64,000 nucleotides of DNA from Marinomonas primoryensis (lineage in GTDB: Bacteria > Pseudomonadota > Gammaproteobacteria > Pseudomonadales > Marinomonadaceae). Made by a program: the position numbers and the translations under genes. Shown one piece after another: positions 9,988-20,839 of the stretch (the first letter of the stretch is position 1; each line of letters begins with the position of its first letter). The stretch lies in assembly GCF_013372285.1 (NCBI RefSeq), contig NZ_CP054301.1, forward strand, positions 2,954,501-3,018,500. The letters run 5' to 3'. The notes below the pieces were generated by a model. The model was not told the origin of the DNA. It was given only the letters and a program-made list of their open reading frames with translations, and did not search any database.

Positions 9988-10788
9988 TTAAATATACACT
10001 ATGAGCAAGAGGGCCAATCCTAAAATTAATCTATAAACAAAAAAAGGAAAGAAGCCAATGGTATTAAGCCATTTTAAAAATAAATAAATACAAAAATAAG
10101 CACTCAGCGCTGACAAAATAACACCGACTAAGATACTAATCCAATCAACAGCAACATTTGACGACACAAGCTCAACGAGCTTTAATCCACCAGCAGCTAA
10201 GATAAGAGGGATTGATAAAAGGAAAGAAAACCGTGCTGCACTTTCTCGACCAAAGCCCAAAAATCGTGCTGCCGTCATCGTAATACCAGAACGAGACGTT
10301 CCAGGAATCAAAGCAAGCGCTTGAGCAAAACCAATATAAAGCACACTTTTAAAGCCAAAATCCTGTTCCGTTTTATCCGATGCACCAAAACGGTCAGATA
10401 GCCAAAGCAAAACACCAAAACCAATCGTAGTATAAGCAATGACTTCTACAGAGCGTAAATGAGTGCTAATAAAGTCGTCAAACAACAAACCTGCAATACA
10501 AGCCGGTATGGTCGCAAGGCAAATCCACCAAGCCAGACGACTATCTGGCGTCGCTTTTTTGTCTTTTAAAGAAACACACCATGCTAAAATAATGTTCGCG
10601 ATGTCTTTTCTAAAGTAACCAACAATAGCCACTAAGGTACCAACATGAACGGCGACATCAAACGCCAATCCCTGATCCTGCCAATTAAACAGTTGAGCCG
10701 GAAGAATTAAATGAGCAGAACTTGAAATAGGTAAGAATTCGGTCAGCCCTTGAATTAAGGCCAAAAATACAATTTGATACCACAGCAT
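9988..10788 (-). CDS. uppP: Undecaprenyl-diphosphatase
   Basis: UppP (BacA) removes a phosphate from undecaprenyl pyrophosphate to recycle the lipid carrier for cell-wall synthesis, in the inner membrane. The 266-residue protein is almost wholly hydrophobic. It has both family signatures: QGLTEFLPISSSAHL near the N-terminus and PGTSRSGITMTAARFLG in the middle, which together form the active site. It starts 4 bases after tsaB stops, as the last gene of an adk-tsaB-uppP run. Confidence 0.97.
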   Translation of the reverse strand: MLWYQIVFLALIQGLTEFLPISSSAHLILPAQLFNWQDQGLAFDVAVHVGTLVAIVGYFRKDIANIILAWCVSLKDKKATPDSRLAWWICLATIPACIAGLLFDDFISTHLRSVEVIAYTTIGFGVLLWLSDRFGASDKTEQDFGFKSVLYIGFAQALALIPGTSRSGITMTAARFLGFGRESAARFSFLLSIPLILAAGGLKLVELVSSNVAVDWISILVGVILSALSAYFCIYLFLKWLNTIGFFPFFVYRLILGLALLLIVYI

Positions 10789-10792
10789 GTAA

Positions 10793-11500
10793 CTAACGTT
10801 TCCCTATGCGAGGAGCCTGTTTTTCCCAGGTGATTTCATCCCTTAAATACGTTGGCATTGCTTCATAAGAAGCCACCGTCTCGCCTTTAATGAAGTGTAA
10901 TAATGCCAACTCTGCAACGCATGCTGCGCGAGGCGCTAAGTCTGTCAAAACATACTCTGGCGGCTTAGGAAGAAAAGAGGTCAATTCCTCCTCATAACAC
11001 CAACCAGACCCGACACCTTCAAAACAGTGTGTAAATGGCACCAAAACCGATGGCTTTATCACTCGCTCATCAAGTAATGACGCAATCTCATAAAGACCAT
11101 TCACTTTATTGACATGGTAGCCGCCTAGATAAATTTCACCCATGCGGGCATCAAGCGCTGCCAACCAGTCGTTTTTACCCGTTTTTTGAAAACCTTCTAA
11201 AGACAAGGCCGCAAGTGTAGACACAGGAATAACGGGTAAATCAGCACCATAAGCCAGTCCTTGAACCACACCAGCACTAATACGTAGACCAGTAAAAGAC
11301 CCTGGCCCTCGCCCAAATGCAATGGCATCAAGGTTTGATAACGTCAATCCTGCTTGACTCAGAATTTGATCCACCATAGGCAGGATCAAATCATTATGGA
11401 GACGAGGCGCAATGCGAAAATCTTCCAACACAACACCATCAATATTCAATGCTACTGAACAAGCAGGCGTCGATGTATCTAATGCTAAAATGACGGTCAT
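10793..11500 (-). CDS. tsaB: tRNA t6A37 threonylcarbamoyladenosine subunit TsaB
   Basis: TsaB (YeaZ) is the scaffold partner of TsaD in making t6A at position 37 of ANN-decoding tRNAs. It is an ASKHA-fold protein without a complete active site. The 235 residues begin ILALDTSTPACSVAL and contain FGRGPGSFTGLRIS, both diagnostic. It lies between adk (7-base gap) and uppP (4-base gap). Confidence 0.96.
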   Translation of the reverse strand: MTVILALDTSTPACSVALNIDGVVLEDFRIAPRLHNDLILPMVDQILSQAGLTLSNLDAIAFGRGPGSFTGLRISAGVVQGLAYGADLPVIPVSTLAALSLEGFQKTGKNDWLAALDARMGEIYLGGYHVNKVNGLYEIASLLDERVIKPSVLVPFTHCFEGVGSGWCYEEELTSFLPKPPEYVLTDLAPRAACVAELALLHFIKGETVASYEAMPTYLRDEITWEKQAPRIGKR

Positions 11501-11507
11501 GAAATCA

Positions 11508-12230
<723 letters not shown>

Positions 12231-12390
12231 TTATCTAAGCTCAATAACAAGTGTACAAGCAGACCTTTTGCATACTAAAAAATTGAATGGCCGCCAAGCA
12301 TACCCAAGCAGCCCTTCTATATGCAAATTTACGTGTCTTTTTTTGTCATTTTCTTACTAATAGTGAGCATTTATTAGTCATATACACAAG

Positions 12391-15021
12391 TTAGCCTGTA
12401 TTTTGCATACCGCTGGCAATACCCGCCATGGTAATCATCAAGGCTTTATTCACTTCTGCGTTCTCCTCATCCTTACGGCTACGATATAAAAGTTCGGCTT
12501 GCAGATAATGCAATGGATCAATATACGGATTTCGCACATCAATAGATTGGCGTATGGTTTTGTTATCCTCAATCAGCCTTTCTTGTTTTTTCAGCGTTCT
12601 GACAAGTTCACTAACTTGCTTTAATTTACTACGTAGCAAACGACCTAATCCCTGTAAATCTTCACTCACTAGGCGTTTTTCGTAGTACTCGGCGATTTCA
12701 GGTTCTGCTTTCGCTAAAACCATGTCAAGCATGTCCAAATAGGAACCGAAGAAAGGCCATTTTTTATGCATTTCTCGTAATTTTTCTAAATTACCAGATT
12801 CAATCGCTTGTTGCAGGGCACTTTCAGCACCCAGCCAAGCAGGTAACATAAGGCGAATCTGCATCCAAGCAAAGATCCAAGGGATCGCTCGTAAACTTTC
12901 TACTCCGCCGTCAGAACGTCGGCGAGCAGGCCGAGAGCCCAATGGTAATTTCGCCAGCTCTTGCTCCGGTGTCGTCGCTCTAAAATAAGGAACGAAATCT
13001 TCATGACCTCGAATAATAGAACGATACTGATTCATCCCCACTTCCGCCATTTCATCCATAATGGCGCGCCACTCTTCTTTTGGAGGTTCAGCAGGAATCA
13101 AAGACGCCTCCATAACCGCCGAACAATAGAGCTCAAGTGAACGCACCGCTATATCAGGAATACCAAATTTAAAACGAATCATTTCACCTTGTTCAGTCAC
13201 TCGAATCGACCCATTCACCGAACCCGGTGGCTGTGACAGGATCGCCACATGAGCAGGGCCGCCGCCACGTCCAACAGTGCCGCCACGACCATGAAATAAC
13301 GTAAGGTGAATACCATGTTTTTTACAAAGACGAGTTAATGCTTCTTGCGCTCGATACTGCCCCCACGTCGCGGCTATTTGCCCTGCATCTTTAGCCGAAT
13401 CTGAGTAGCCAATCATCACCTCTTGACGACCATTGATATAGGCCTTATACCAAGGCAAAGAAAACAACTGTTCTATAATAGGTTCTGCATTATCCAAATC
13501 CGCTAAGGTTTCGAATAACGGTACAATTCGCATAGGAAAGCTAACACCAGACTCTTTCAGCATAAGAGCGACAGCCAAAACATCTGATGGCGCACTGGCC
13601 ATTGAAATAACGTATGACCCAAACGAGTTTTGCTGACCATTCGAGATCATAGTAAACGTATCGAGAACTTCTTTTACTTCTTCGGTTGGCGTCCATTCCA
13701 TAGGCAATAACGGCCGTTTAGAATTCAACTCCGTAAGCAAGAACGCTTGTCGAGACGCTTCGTCCCACTCAGCATAATCGCCCAGTCCATAAAAACGAGT
13801 GATTGCAGACAAGGCATCAATGTGACGAGATGCATCCTGACGGACATCTAAACGAACTAAGGTAGAACCAAACGTTGCGGCACAACGAATAAGATCAAGC
13901 AACGAGCCATTAGCAATCACTTTCATGCCACAATCTAATAAAGACTGATAACACAAAATAAGATCATCGGTGAGCTCTTGAATATCAAGAAAAATAGCCT
14001 CATCAGAAGTCGGCTTGCCGTCTAAACATGCTTTCGCCCAATTTTTGGTCGCTAGCATTTTGTTTTCTAAGTAACGCAATACTTCACGGTATGGTTGAGA
14101 ACTGTCACCCACCCGTGCACGCAGTGCAGCATTACATTGCGTCATAGAGAATTCAGAACGCAATACATTTAAGTCTTTTATGTAAAGATCTGCGGCCATC
14201 CACCGTGCCAGTAAAGTCACCTCTTTTGTGACCTTGTGAGTCACATTCGGATTACCATCTCGGTCCCCACCCATCCACGTTGCAAAACGGATAGGAGCCA
14301 AATCAAGTGGTAAGCGATCTTCTTTAGAAAATTGAGTAAATTGCTCATCCAGTTGACGAAAAAAACGTGGAACCGCTTGCCATAATGATTGCTCAATAAC
14401 CGCAAAACCCCATTTCGCTTCATCCACTGGTGTTGGGCGGTCTTCTCGAATTTCATCCGTATGCCAAGCTTGAGTGATGATTTCTTTTAAGCGGCGAATG
14501 TGCTTAGTTTCTTCTAATGGTAAGATATTATCTTTGTCTAATGCTTCTAACTCACTGGAAATATTATCGTATTTTCGTATCAGCGAACGGCGCACAACTT
14601 CTGTTGGGTGAGCCGTAAGAACCAATTCAATCGATTGTGATTTCAAAGATTCAATCATTTGCTCAGATGTGAATTTTTGCTTAGAGAGACGAGTTAATAA
14701 ATCCCCAATCGGATTGTGATACACACCTAAACTCTCGTTGGTTCGTCGACGGTGTACTCGGTGATATTGCTCAGCAATGTTAGACAGGTTCAAAAACTGG
14801 TTAAACGCTCTAGCGACAGGCACAATTTCTTTGTCGTCTAATGCCTCTAACGCTTGAATAAGAGCTGCGGAATCGCCTGATTGGCGTCCGTCTTTTGAAA
14901 GTAATCGGATGTTTTCTACTTTCTCAAGAAAACCTTCCCCTAAGTGGTTACTCATGCTTTCACCGAGACAATCTCCCAGCAACCTAACATTTTCGCGTAA
15001 TGACGCCTGACTATCACTCAC
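12391..15021 (-). CDS. ppc: Phosphoenolpyruvate carboxylase
   Basis: Ppc adds bicarbonate to PEP to make oxaloacetate and refill the TCA cycle. The 876 residues fit the bacterial enzyme. The two family signatures are intact: VLTAHPTEVVRRS (catalytic His) and LFHGRGGTVGRGGGP (catalytic Arg loop), and the C-terminus MQNTG is typical. The 226 bases between its stop and adk hold a short AT-rich inverted repeat but no convincing T-run terminator on this strand. Confidence 0.97.
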   Translation of the reverse strand: MSDSQASLRENVRLLGDCLGESMSNHLGEGFLEKVENIRLLSKDGRQSGDSAALIQALEALDDKEIVPVARAFNQFLNLSNIAEQYHRVHRRRTNESLGVYHNPIGDLLTRLSKQKFTSEQMIESLKSQSIELVLTAHPTEVVRRSLIRKYDNISSELEALDKDNILPLEETKHIRRLKEIITQAWHTDEIREDRPTPVDEAKWGFAVIEQSLWQAVPRFFRQLDEQFTQFSKEDRLPLDLAPIRFATWMGGDRDGNPNVTHKVTKEVTLLARWMAADLYIKDLNVLRSEFSMTQCNAALRARVGDSSQPYREVLRYLENKMLATKNWAKACLDGKPTSDEAIFLDIQELTDDLILCYQSLLDCGMKVIANGSLLDLIRCAATFGSTLVRLDVRQDASRHIDALSAITRFYGLGDYAEWDEASRQAFLLTELNSKRPLLPMEWTPTEEVKEVLDTFTMISNGQQNSFGSYVISMASAPSDVLAVALMLKESGVSFPMRIVPLFETLADLDNAEPIIEQLFSLPWYKAYINGRQEVMIGYSDSAKDAGQIAATWGQYRAQEALTRLCKKHGIHLTLFHGRGGTVGRGGGPAHVAILSQPPGSVNGSIRVTEQGEMIRFKFGIPDIAVRSLELYCSAVMEASLIPAEPPKEEWRAIMDEMAEVGMNQYRSIIRGHEDFVPYFRATTPEQELAKLPLGSRPARRRSDGGVESLRAIPWIFAWMQIRLMLPAWLGAESALQQAIESGNLEKLREMHKKWPFFGSYLDMLDMVLAKAEPEIAEYYEKRLVSEDLQGLGRLLRSKLKQVSELVRTLKKQERLIEDNKTIRQSIDVRNPYIDPLHYLQAELLYRSRKDEENAEVNKALMITMAGIASGMQNTG

Positions 15022-15092
15022 TTCACCCTCCTAAACAGTTCCAATAACGCCCTTAATTAAAGCGTTTTTAACCCATTTTACGATAATCAAGC

Positions 15093-15896
15093 CTATAAAC
15101 CTTCGCGTTTAGCTTGCTCCCAATAACGGTCTAATTCCTCTAAAGAACAATCAGTTAGATTTTTATTCTGTGCCGACACTAGGCTTTCTATTCTAGAAAA
15201 GCGACGGCGAAACTTTATATTTGTTTTATTCAATGCCACATCGGGTGAAACATCAAGATGACGAGCCAAATTACTGACGGCGAACAACACATCCCCCATT
15301 TCTTCTTCAACATGAAGGTCATTTTTTTCCTTCATTGCCTCTTCAAGTTCGTCTAGTTCTTCTCTTATTTTATCAAAAACTGGGGCGACGTCTGGCCAAT
15401 CAAATCCGACCTTAGAAACTTTTTTCTGGATTTTTACCGCCTGCATTAAAGCCGGCATAGAAACAGGGACATCAGATAAAACCCCTTCCTTCGATTGACC
15501 TTTTTCTTGAGCCTTAATTTGTTGCCATTGCTCTGCTATTTGCTCTTCAGTAAGTAAGCTTGGCTCACCAAAGCGAGCAATGTCACCATCCGGAAAAACA
15601 TGAGGGTGACGACGTAGCATTTTTTCAACAATACCCCTCGCAATATCATCAAAATTAAAATGCTGTTCTTCCTCAGCCATTTGAGCGTAAAAAATCACTT
15701 GGAAAAGCAAATCTCCTAACTCTTCTTTTAGATGGTCAAAGTCTTCACGCTCAATTGCGTCTACTACTTCATACGCTTCTTCAAGAGTGTATGGCGCAAT
15801 GCTTTTATAGGTTTGTTTTTTATCCCAAACGCAACCAAATGACTCATCCCTTAGACACGTCATTAGATATTGCAGTTGCTCTATAGGGCTACTCAA
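15093..15896 (-). CDS. mazG: Nucleoside triphosphate pyrophosphohydrolase
   Basis: MazG hydrolyses NTPs to NMP and pyrophosphate, and in E. coli it lowers ppGpp during starvation. The 267 residues contain two MazG domains, each with the EExxE..ExxD metal motif: LEEAYEVVDAIE with EELGDLLFQV (about 38-75), and EELDELEEAM with EEEMGDVLF (about 178-210). It overlaps the relA stop by 4 bases (ATGA), so translation of the ppGpp synthetase and this enzyme is coupled. Confidence 0.96.
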   Translation of the reverse strand: MSSPIEQLQYLMTCLRDESFGCVWDKKQTYKSIAPYTLEEAYEVVDAIEREDFDHLKEELGDLLFQVIFYAQMAEEEQHFNFDDIARGIVEKMLRRHPHVFPDGDIARFGEPSLLTEEQIAEQWQQIKAQEKGQSKEGVLSDVPVSMPALMQAVKIQKKVSKVGFDWPDVAPVFDKIREELDELEEAMKEKNDLHVEEEMGDVLFAVSNLARHLDVSPDVALNKTNIKFRRRFSRIESLVSAQNKNLTDCSLEELDRYWEQAKREGL

Positions 15897-18142
15897 AAAT
15901 CTCTCTCTCTAAATACATTCGATACATTAGGCAGCTGATTGATACGATGTAACAACTTACTCAATATACTTAACTCACCTACTTCAATCGTAAAACGGAT
16001 CGTTGCCATATGATTTTCTTTTGCTGATAACGTATTCATAGACAACAAGTTTACTTTTTCATTGGCCAATAGCCCGGTGATATCGTTCAGTAAGCCAGTT
16101 CGATCATAAGCTTCAACTTGTATATTTACTGGGTATTGATTATCAAGCTCCTCACCCCAATTTACATCTACAATCCGTTCTGGTTCATCCAAACCCAGCT
16201 GTACGATATTAATACAATCCTGACGATGTACTGACACACCTCGCCCCTGAGTTATGAAACCGACGATATCGTCACCCGGTATAGGTGTACAACACTTAGC
16301 CATTTGAGTCAGTAACTTACCCACACCCATGATATGGATATCATTATCAGACGATTTATGCCGACTTTTTTTCAAGCGGATCGGGCGAGGCGGCGCTATG
16401 TCGCCATCTATATTGTATAAATCATCAATAACACGTAGTACTCGTGATAACTGAATATCACCAGCGCCTAACGCAACAAACACGTCACTCGCATTAGAGA
16501 AACTAAAACGAGAGGCAATTTTTTGGAAATCAATACGACTGTCTTCAATACCCAAACGTTTTAATTGTTTATCTAATAAATGCTTACCCGCGTCTAGATT
16601 TTTCTCACGATCTTCTTTTCTGAACCAGTTCTGTATGTTTGCACGGGCACGACTGGTTTGCACATAACCTAACGTAGGGTGCAACCAGTCACGACTTGGC
16701 CCACCTTCTTTAGTCGTTAATATTTCAACTTTATCACCGGTTTTTAGGTGTGTCACAAGAGAGATGATTTTGCCATTGACCTTCGCGCCACGGCAGCGAT
16801 GCCCAATTTCTGTATGCACACGATAAGCAAAATCAACCGGCGTTGCATTGATCGGTAAATCGACGACATGCCCCTCCGGCGTGAATACGTAAATACGATC
16901 TTGTTCTATATCACTACGTACTTGTTCAGATAAGGATTCCAAATCACCTTGAACTTCATGAAAATCTAAAATGGTTCTTAACCACTGCAGTTTCTCTTCA
17001 TAGCTAGTGCTATTCGAACTTAAATCCGTTCCCTTGTATTTCCAGTGCGCGCAAACACCGAGTTCTGCATCTTCATGCATTTTATGAGTTCGAATTTGGA
17101 TTTCAAGCACGCGGCCTTGAGGGCCAATGACCGCCGTGTGCAATGATTGATAGCCATTCGACTTTGGGTTACTGATGTAATCATCAAACTCTTGAGGTAT
17201 TGGACGCCATAAATTGTGTACGACGCCGAGGACGCCATAGCATTCCATCGACTCATCAACCAGAATACGTACCGCACGCACATCGTAGACTTCATCAAAG
17301 CCAATATTCTTACGCTTCATTTTGCGCCAAATACTATAGATGTGCTTTGCTCTTCCCATTAAATCCGCGTGAATGTTAATGCTTTTTAAACGCTCATCTA
17401 ACAAGGCAATCACATCGTCAATAAATTGCTGACGGTCAAGTCGTTTCTCATCCAGCCAAGTGGCAATACGTTTATAATCAGAAGGATAAAGATAGCGAAA
17501 AGAAAGGTCTTCTAATTCCCATTTGATATGGCCGATGCCCAAACGGTGAGCTAATGGTGCATAAACACTCTGCACTTCTAACGCTACGGTAATGCGACGC
17601 TCTTCATCTTGATGTTTGGCTTCTTTAATGGCACAAGCTCGTTCCGCTAACTTAATTAGCACAACACGCACATCATCAATGATAGACACCAGCATCTTTC
17701 GTAAAGACTCAAGCTGGTTTTCACTGCTGCCAAGCACTTCAGAGGCGTTATCTGGTGTTAAATTTTTGGACACCTCACCCATCCTAATGACACCCTCAAT
17801 AAGAGAGGCCACTTTACGACCAAACATGTCCGTCACTCGAGAAATAGGCAATTGATCTTCTCGAACAGCACGGTATAAGGCGGCGGCAACCAATGAGTCT
17901 TGATCCGCTCGAAAACCAGACAAAATTTCAACCATTTCCAGTCCAGCACGAAAAGTACTCGCTTGCGCACCCCAATAGGACGGTCGGGCGCACTGTAATT
18001 CAGCTTGGCGAGCCAATTCACAAGCCATACGCAGAGGTACTCGCGCACTGTCATCAATTAAATGGGAAAAATGCCCCATCCAACCATCAATATCGACACT
18101 ACCATCGTCCAACACAGGGTGATCTTTTCTTACCGTTACCAT
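15893..18142 (-). CDS. relA: (p)ppGpp synthetase
   Basis: This ribosome-associated enzyme makes (p)ppGpp under amino-acid starvation. The 749 residues contain an N-terminal HD region, the synthetase domain (GRAKHIYSIWRKMKRKN, DVRAVRILVD), a TGS domain (IYVFTPEGHVVDLP), a zinc-finger-like segment (CCTPIPGDDIVGF) and a C-terminal ACT domain (AYDRTGLLNDITGLL). The HD motif is broken: ALYRAVRED stands where SpoT-type enzymes have HDxxED. That marks it as RelA, without hydrolase activity, rather than SpoT. Overlaps mazG. Confidence 0.96.
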   Translation of the reverse strand: MVTVRKDHPVLDDGSVDIDGWMGHFSHLIDDSARVPLRMACELARQAELQCARPSYWGAQASTFRAGLEMVEILSGFRADQDSLVAAALYRAVREDQLPISRVTDMFGRKVASLIEGVIRMGEVSKNLTPDNASEVLGSSENQLESLRKMLVSIIDDVRVVLIKLAERACAIKEAKHQDEERRITVALEVQSVYAPLAHRLGIGHIKWELEDLSFRYLYPSDYKRIATWLDEKRLDRQQFIDDVIALLDERLKSINIHADLMGRAKHIYSIWRKMKRKNIGFDEVYDVRAVRILVDESMECYGVLGVVHNLWRPIPQEFDDYISNPKSNGYQSLHTAVIGPQGRVLEIQIRTHKMHEDAELGVCAHWKYKGTDLSSNSTSYEEKLQWLRTILDFHEVQGDLESLSEQVRSDIEQDRIYVFTPEGHVVDLPINATPVDFAYRVHTEIGHRCRGAKVNGKIISLVTHLKTGDKVEILTTKEGGPSRDWLHPTLGYVQTSRARANIQNWFRKEDREKNLDAGKHLLDKQLKRLGIEDSRIDFQKIASRFSFSNASDVFVALGAGDIQLSRVLRVIDDLYNIDGDIAPPRPIRLKKSRHKSSDNDIHIMGVGKLLTQMAKCCTPIPGDDIVGFITQGRGVSVHRQDCINIVQLGLDEPERIVDVNWGEELDNQYPVNIQVEAYDRTGLLNDITGLLANEKVNLLSMNTLSAKENHMATIRFTIEVGELSILSKLLHRINQLPNVSNVFRERDF

Positions 18143-18158
18143 CTATCCGCCCTTCAAT

Positions 18159-19475
18159 TTACTTCTTTTTTTGCAATAACATCATCGTTTCGACATGAGA
18201 GGTTTGAGGGAACATATCCATCAGCCCCACGCGCAATACACGATATCCCTTTGCGACCAAATATTCGGCATCCCTTGCTAACGTAGAGGCATTGCAAGAA
18301 ACGTACAATATTTGCTTAGGTCCAATTTTTATTATGGTATCAAGAAACTCAAACGCGCCTGCACGTGGAGGATCAAGCAGTACCTTTGTAATTTTCTGCT
18401 TCATAAACTCATTTGCAACGGGTTGAGTCAAATCAGAAGCTACAAATGAAAGATTATCAAAGCCGTTAAGGCTAGCGTTTTTTCTCGCTGCCTCAACCAT
18501 GCTTTCCTGCACTTCTACACCAATAACCGACTGTGCATGTTGTGCGAGTGGCAAAGAAAAATTCCCGACGCCACAGAATAAATCCAATATAACATCTTGC
18601 TTGTTTGGACTTAGCCAGTCCATCGCCTGAGCCACCATTTTTTGATTCATAATGGCGTTCACCTGAATAAAATCTTGAGGGTGATATTCCAACCTCAATT
18701 CACCCAGATCATAATGACGCATATTTTCAGACGAAACCTCGGCCTTGCTCGTATTTGGTGCTTGCCAATACAACGATATTAGCTCTTTTTTCGCCCAGCT
18801 TTCCCATGCCCTTTTAAGTTCATCAGATATAAAAGAGGTCAATCGGAACAATACTGAAACCCCTTTTGTGTCTTCTAACAATTCGATATGGCCCAACGAA
18901 TCTGCCAAACCATTTATTGATAGTTCAAGCTTTAAAGAAGAAAATATTTTTTGTAGATTACCAGTAAGAACAACACAGTGATCAATGGAGACGATGTCGC
19001 TAGAAGCTTTGCCACGAAAGCCCAATAACAATGTGCCTTTTTTTCGATCAATGGCAATACGTGCTCGCCGACGGTAATGCGTGAAGTTATCAGACAACAA
19101 TTCAAGCTCTTGAGTGGTGATTAGATTACGCAATTGTCCTTGTAACCAATCCGCTTTTGAAGAGAGTTGCTTTTCATCCGCTAAATGCTGAAAACTACAG
19201 CCACCGCACACGTTAAAATGTTGGCAAGAGGGTTCGACCCGATAAGCACTTGGCTCAATAATCGAGTTCAAGACCGCTTCATCAAAACGACGACCTGATT
19301 TGATGATTTGTGCTGCGACCGTTTCACCAGGTAAAGCGCCACCAATAAAGGTTACTTTACCCTGTAAACGGGCAACGCCTTTCGCTTCGTGCGTCAGCCC
19401 ATCTACTGTAAAAGTCTGCACTGGACCTATCGGTTGAGGCTTAGATTGTCGACGTATGGGGGTTCTTTTTCTCAA
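18159..19475 (-). CDS. rlmD: 23S rRNA (uracil-1939-C5)-methyltransferase
   Basis: RlmD (RumA) methylates U1939 of 23S rRNA with SAM. The 438 residues show an N-terminal TRAM domain, the iron-sulfur cysteine motif (CQHFNVCGGCSFQHL), the SAM motif DLFCGVGNFSLPLA, and the catalytic end, with LLDPPRAG and the nucleophile region ILYVSCNASTLARD. It lies 16 bases downstream of nothing on its own strand but just upstream of relA, in the same order as in Pseudomonas (cysM-rlmD-relA-mazG). Confidence 0.96.
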   Translation of the reverse strand: MRKRTPIRRQSKPQPIGPVQTFTVDGLTHEAKGVARLQGKVTFIGGALPGETVAAQIIKSGRRFDEAVLNSIIEPSAYRVEPSCQHFNVCGGCSFQHLADEKQLSSKADWLQGQLRNLITTQELELLSDNFTHYRRRARIAIDRKKGTLLLGFRGKASSDIVSIDHCVVLTGNLQKIFSSLKLELSINGLADSLGHIELLEDTKGVSVLFRLTSFISDELKRAWESWAKKELISLYWQAPNTSKAEVSSENMRHYDLGELRLEYHPQDFIQVNAIMNQKMVAQAMDWLSPNKQDVILDLFCGVGNFSLPLAQHAQSVIGVEVQESMVEAARKNASLNGFDNLSFVASDLTQPVANEFMKQKITKVLLDPPRAGAFEFLDTIIKIGPKQILYVSCNASTLARDAEYLVAKGYRVLRVGLMDMFPQTSHVETMMLLQKKK

Positions 19476-19581
19476 AGGTGGCTCTCTTGTTCCTGAATCT
19501 AGGATAACGTAAGGGCATTCTATCGCATCTATCAGCGGATCTGCACCCGTTAGCGAACCTTAATACCCTATTGATCACTCA

Positions 19582-20475
19582 TCAATCAAACACGCCCGTT
19601 GATAAATAACGGTCACCCCTATCACACACAATGGCCACAATAACGGCATTATTTAGCTGCTCTGATAAAGACAAAGCCGTCGCAACAGAACCACCAGAAG
19701 ATACTCCACAAAAAATACCTTCTTCTTTTGCAAGACGACGCATGGTCACTTCCGCCGCCTCTTGCGAGACATCCATAACGGTATCAACACGAGTCTCATC
19801 AAAAATAGAAGGCAAATACTCTTTTGACCAACGGCGAATCCCTGGAATACTCGCCCCATCTTGTGGTTGAAGGCCAATTATTTGAATGTCTGTATTTTGC
19901 TCTTTCAGATAATGGGAAACCCCCATAATGGTTCCAGTTGTCCCCATTGAGCTAACAAAATGCGTTACAGTTCCTTGAGTTTGCTGCCAAATTTCTGGAC
20001 CTGTTGTCAGGTAATGTGCATTAGGATTGTCTTGATTAGAAAATTGGTTAAGCACAATACCGACACCCTGTTCTTGCATTTCTTGAGCAAGATCTCGTGC
20101 TCTCTCCATGCCACCTTCTGCTTGCGTTACCAAATGCAGAATGGCGCCATATGCGGCCATCGCAGATTTGCGCTCTTGGCTCATATTATCAGGCATAATC
20201 AAATGCATTTTGTAGCCCTTAATAGCCGCAACCATCGCCAAGGCAATCCCAGTGTTACCACTGGTGGCTTCAATCAAGCTGTCACCAGGTTTGATATCAC
20301 CACGGCGTTCAGCCTGCAATATCATATTTAAAGCTGGGCGATCTTTTACAGATCCCGCCGGATTTTGTCCTTCTAGTTTTAGCAAAATAGTATTGCTTAG
20401 ATTTGGGTTGATACGCTGTAAGCGAACCAAGGGAGTTTGTCCGATTAAGGACTCAATACTAGGGTACTGGATCAT
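19582..20475 (-). CDS. cysM: Cysteine synthase B
   Basis: CysM makes cysteine from O-acetylserine and sulfide or thiosulfate. This PLP fold-type II enzyme of 297 residues has its PLP lysine at K44 (AGSVKDRPA), the phosphate loop GNTGIALA, and the CysM-type SMGTTGTIMG. The KDRPA form is typical of CysM, whereas CysK has KDRIG-like residues. Divergent from the small lipoprotein and GacS-type kinase genes. Confidence 0.94.
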   Translation of the reverse strand: MIQYPSIESLIGQTPLVRLQRINPNLSNTILLKLEGQNPAGSVKDRPALNMILQAERRGDIKPGDSLIEATSGNTGIALAMVAAIKGYKMHLIMPDNMSQERKSAMAAYGAILHLVTQAEGGMERARDLAQEMQEQGVGIVLNQFSNQDNPNAHYLTTGPEIWQQTQGTVTHFVSSMGTTGTIMGVSHYLKEQNTDIQIIGLQPQDGASIPGIRRWSKEYLPSIFDETRVDTVMDVSQEAAEVTMRRLAKEEGIFCGVSSGGSVATALSLSEQLNNAVIVAIVCDRGDRYLSTGVFD

Positions 20476-20611
20476 AAAAAAACTTCATTGACATTGGTGG
20501 CATAGGGAATGAAACTTAACGCTCTGTGACTATTTAAGAACACTTACCCTAAACAGTACAATAAGAAAGCGTTATAAACTTAGTTTCATTTTCGCATTCT
20601 TGGTAAATAGT

Positions 20612-20836
20612 ATGTTAGTAATACGTTTTTTCACTCTATTTTTTTTAGCCCTAATGATGAGTAGCTGTGAAAAACCCACTACAAAAATCACTAAACTAAA
20701 CAATATAGAACTCAGAACGAAATGGCGTGAATGCGCCTACATTCAGACACCATCCAACACTAAAAAAAAGATGTGCAGTCACTATGAAATAGAATGTGAA
20801 AAGCGTAAAAACAACGGCAACTTAGCCTGCTATTAA
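20612..20836 (+). CDS. Small predicted lipoprotein, unknown
   Basis: 74 residues with a hydrophobic leader (MLVIRFFTLFFLALMMSSC) that ends at a lipobox-like cysteine, followed by a basic, cysteine-containing tail (five further residues of interest include C in WRECAY and the final LACY). An in-frame TTG at 20600 would add four residues. The ribosome site is weak. It stops 3 bases before the kinase gene, so the two are probably coupled; a role linked to kinase sensing is possible but unproven. Confidence 0.55.
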   Translation: MLVIRFFTLFFLALMMSSCEKPTTKITKLNNIELRTKWRECAYIQTPSNTKKKMCSHYEIECEKRKNNGNLACY

Positions 20837-20839
20837 CTC

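Noticed and set aside
12356..12378. Terminator after ppc (ACTAATA...TATTAGT)
   Set aside because: 7-bp AT-rich stem with no T-run on the minus strand.
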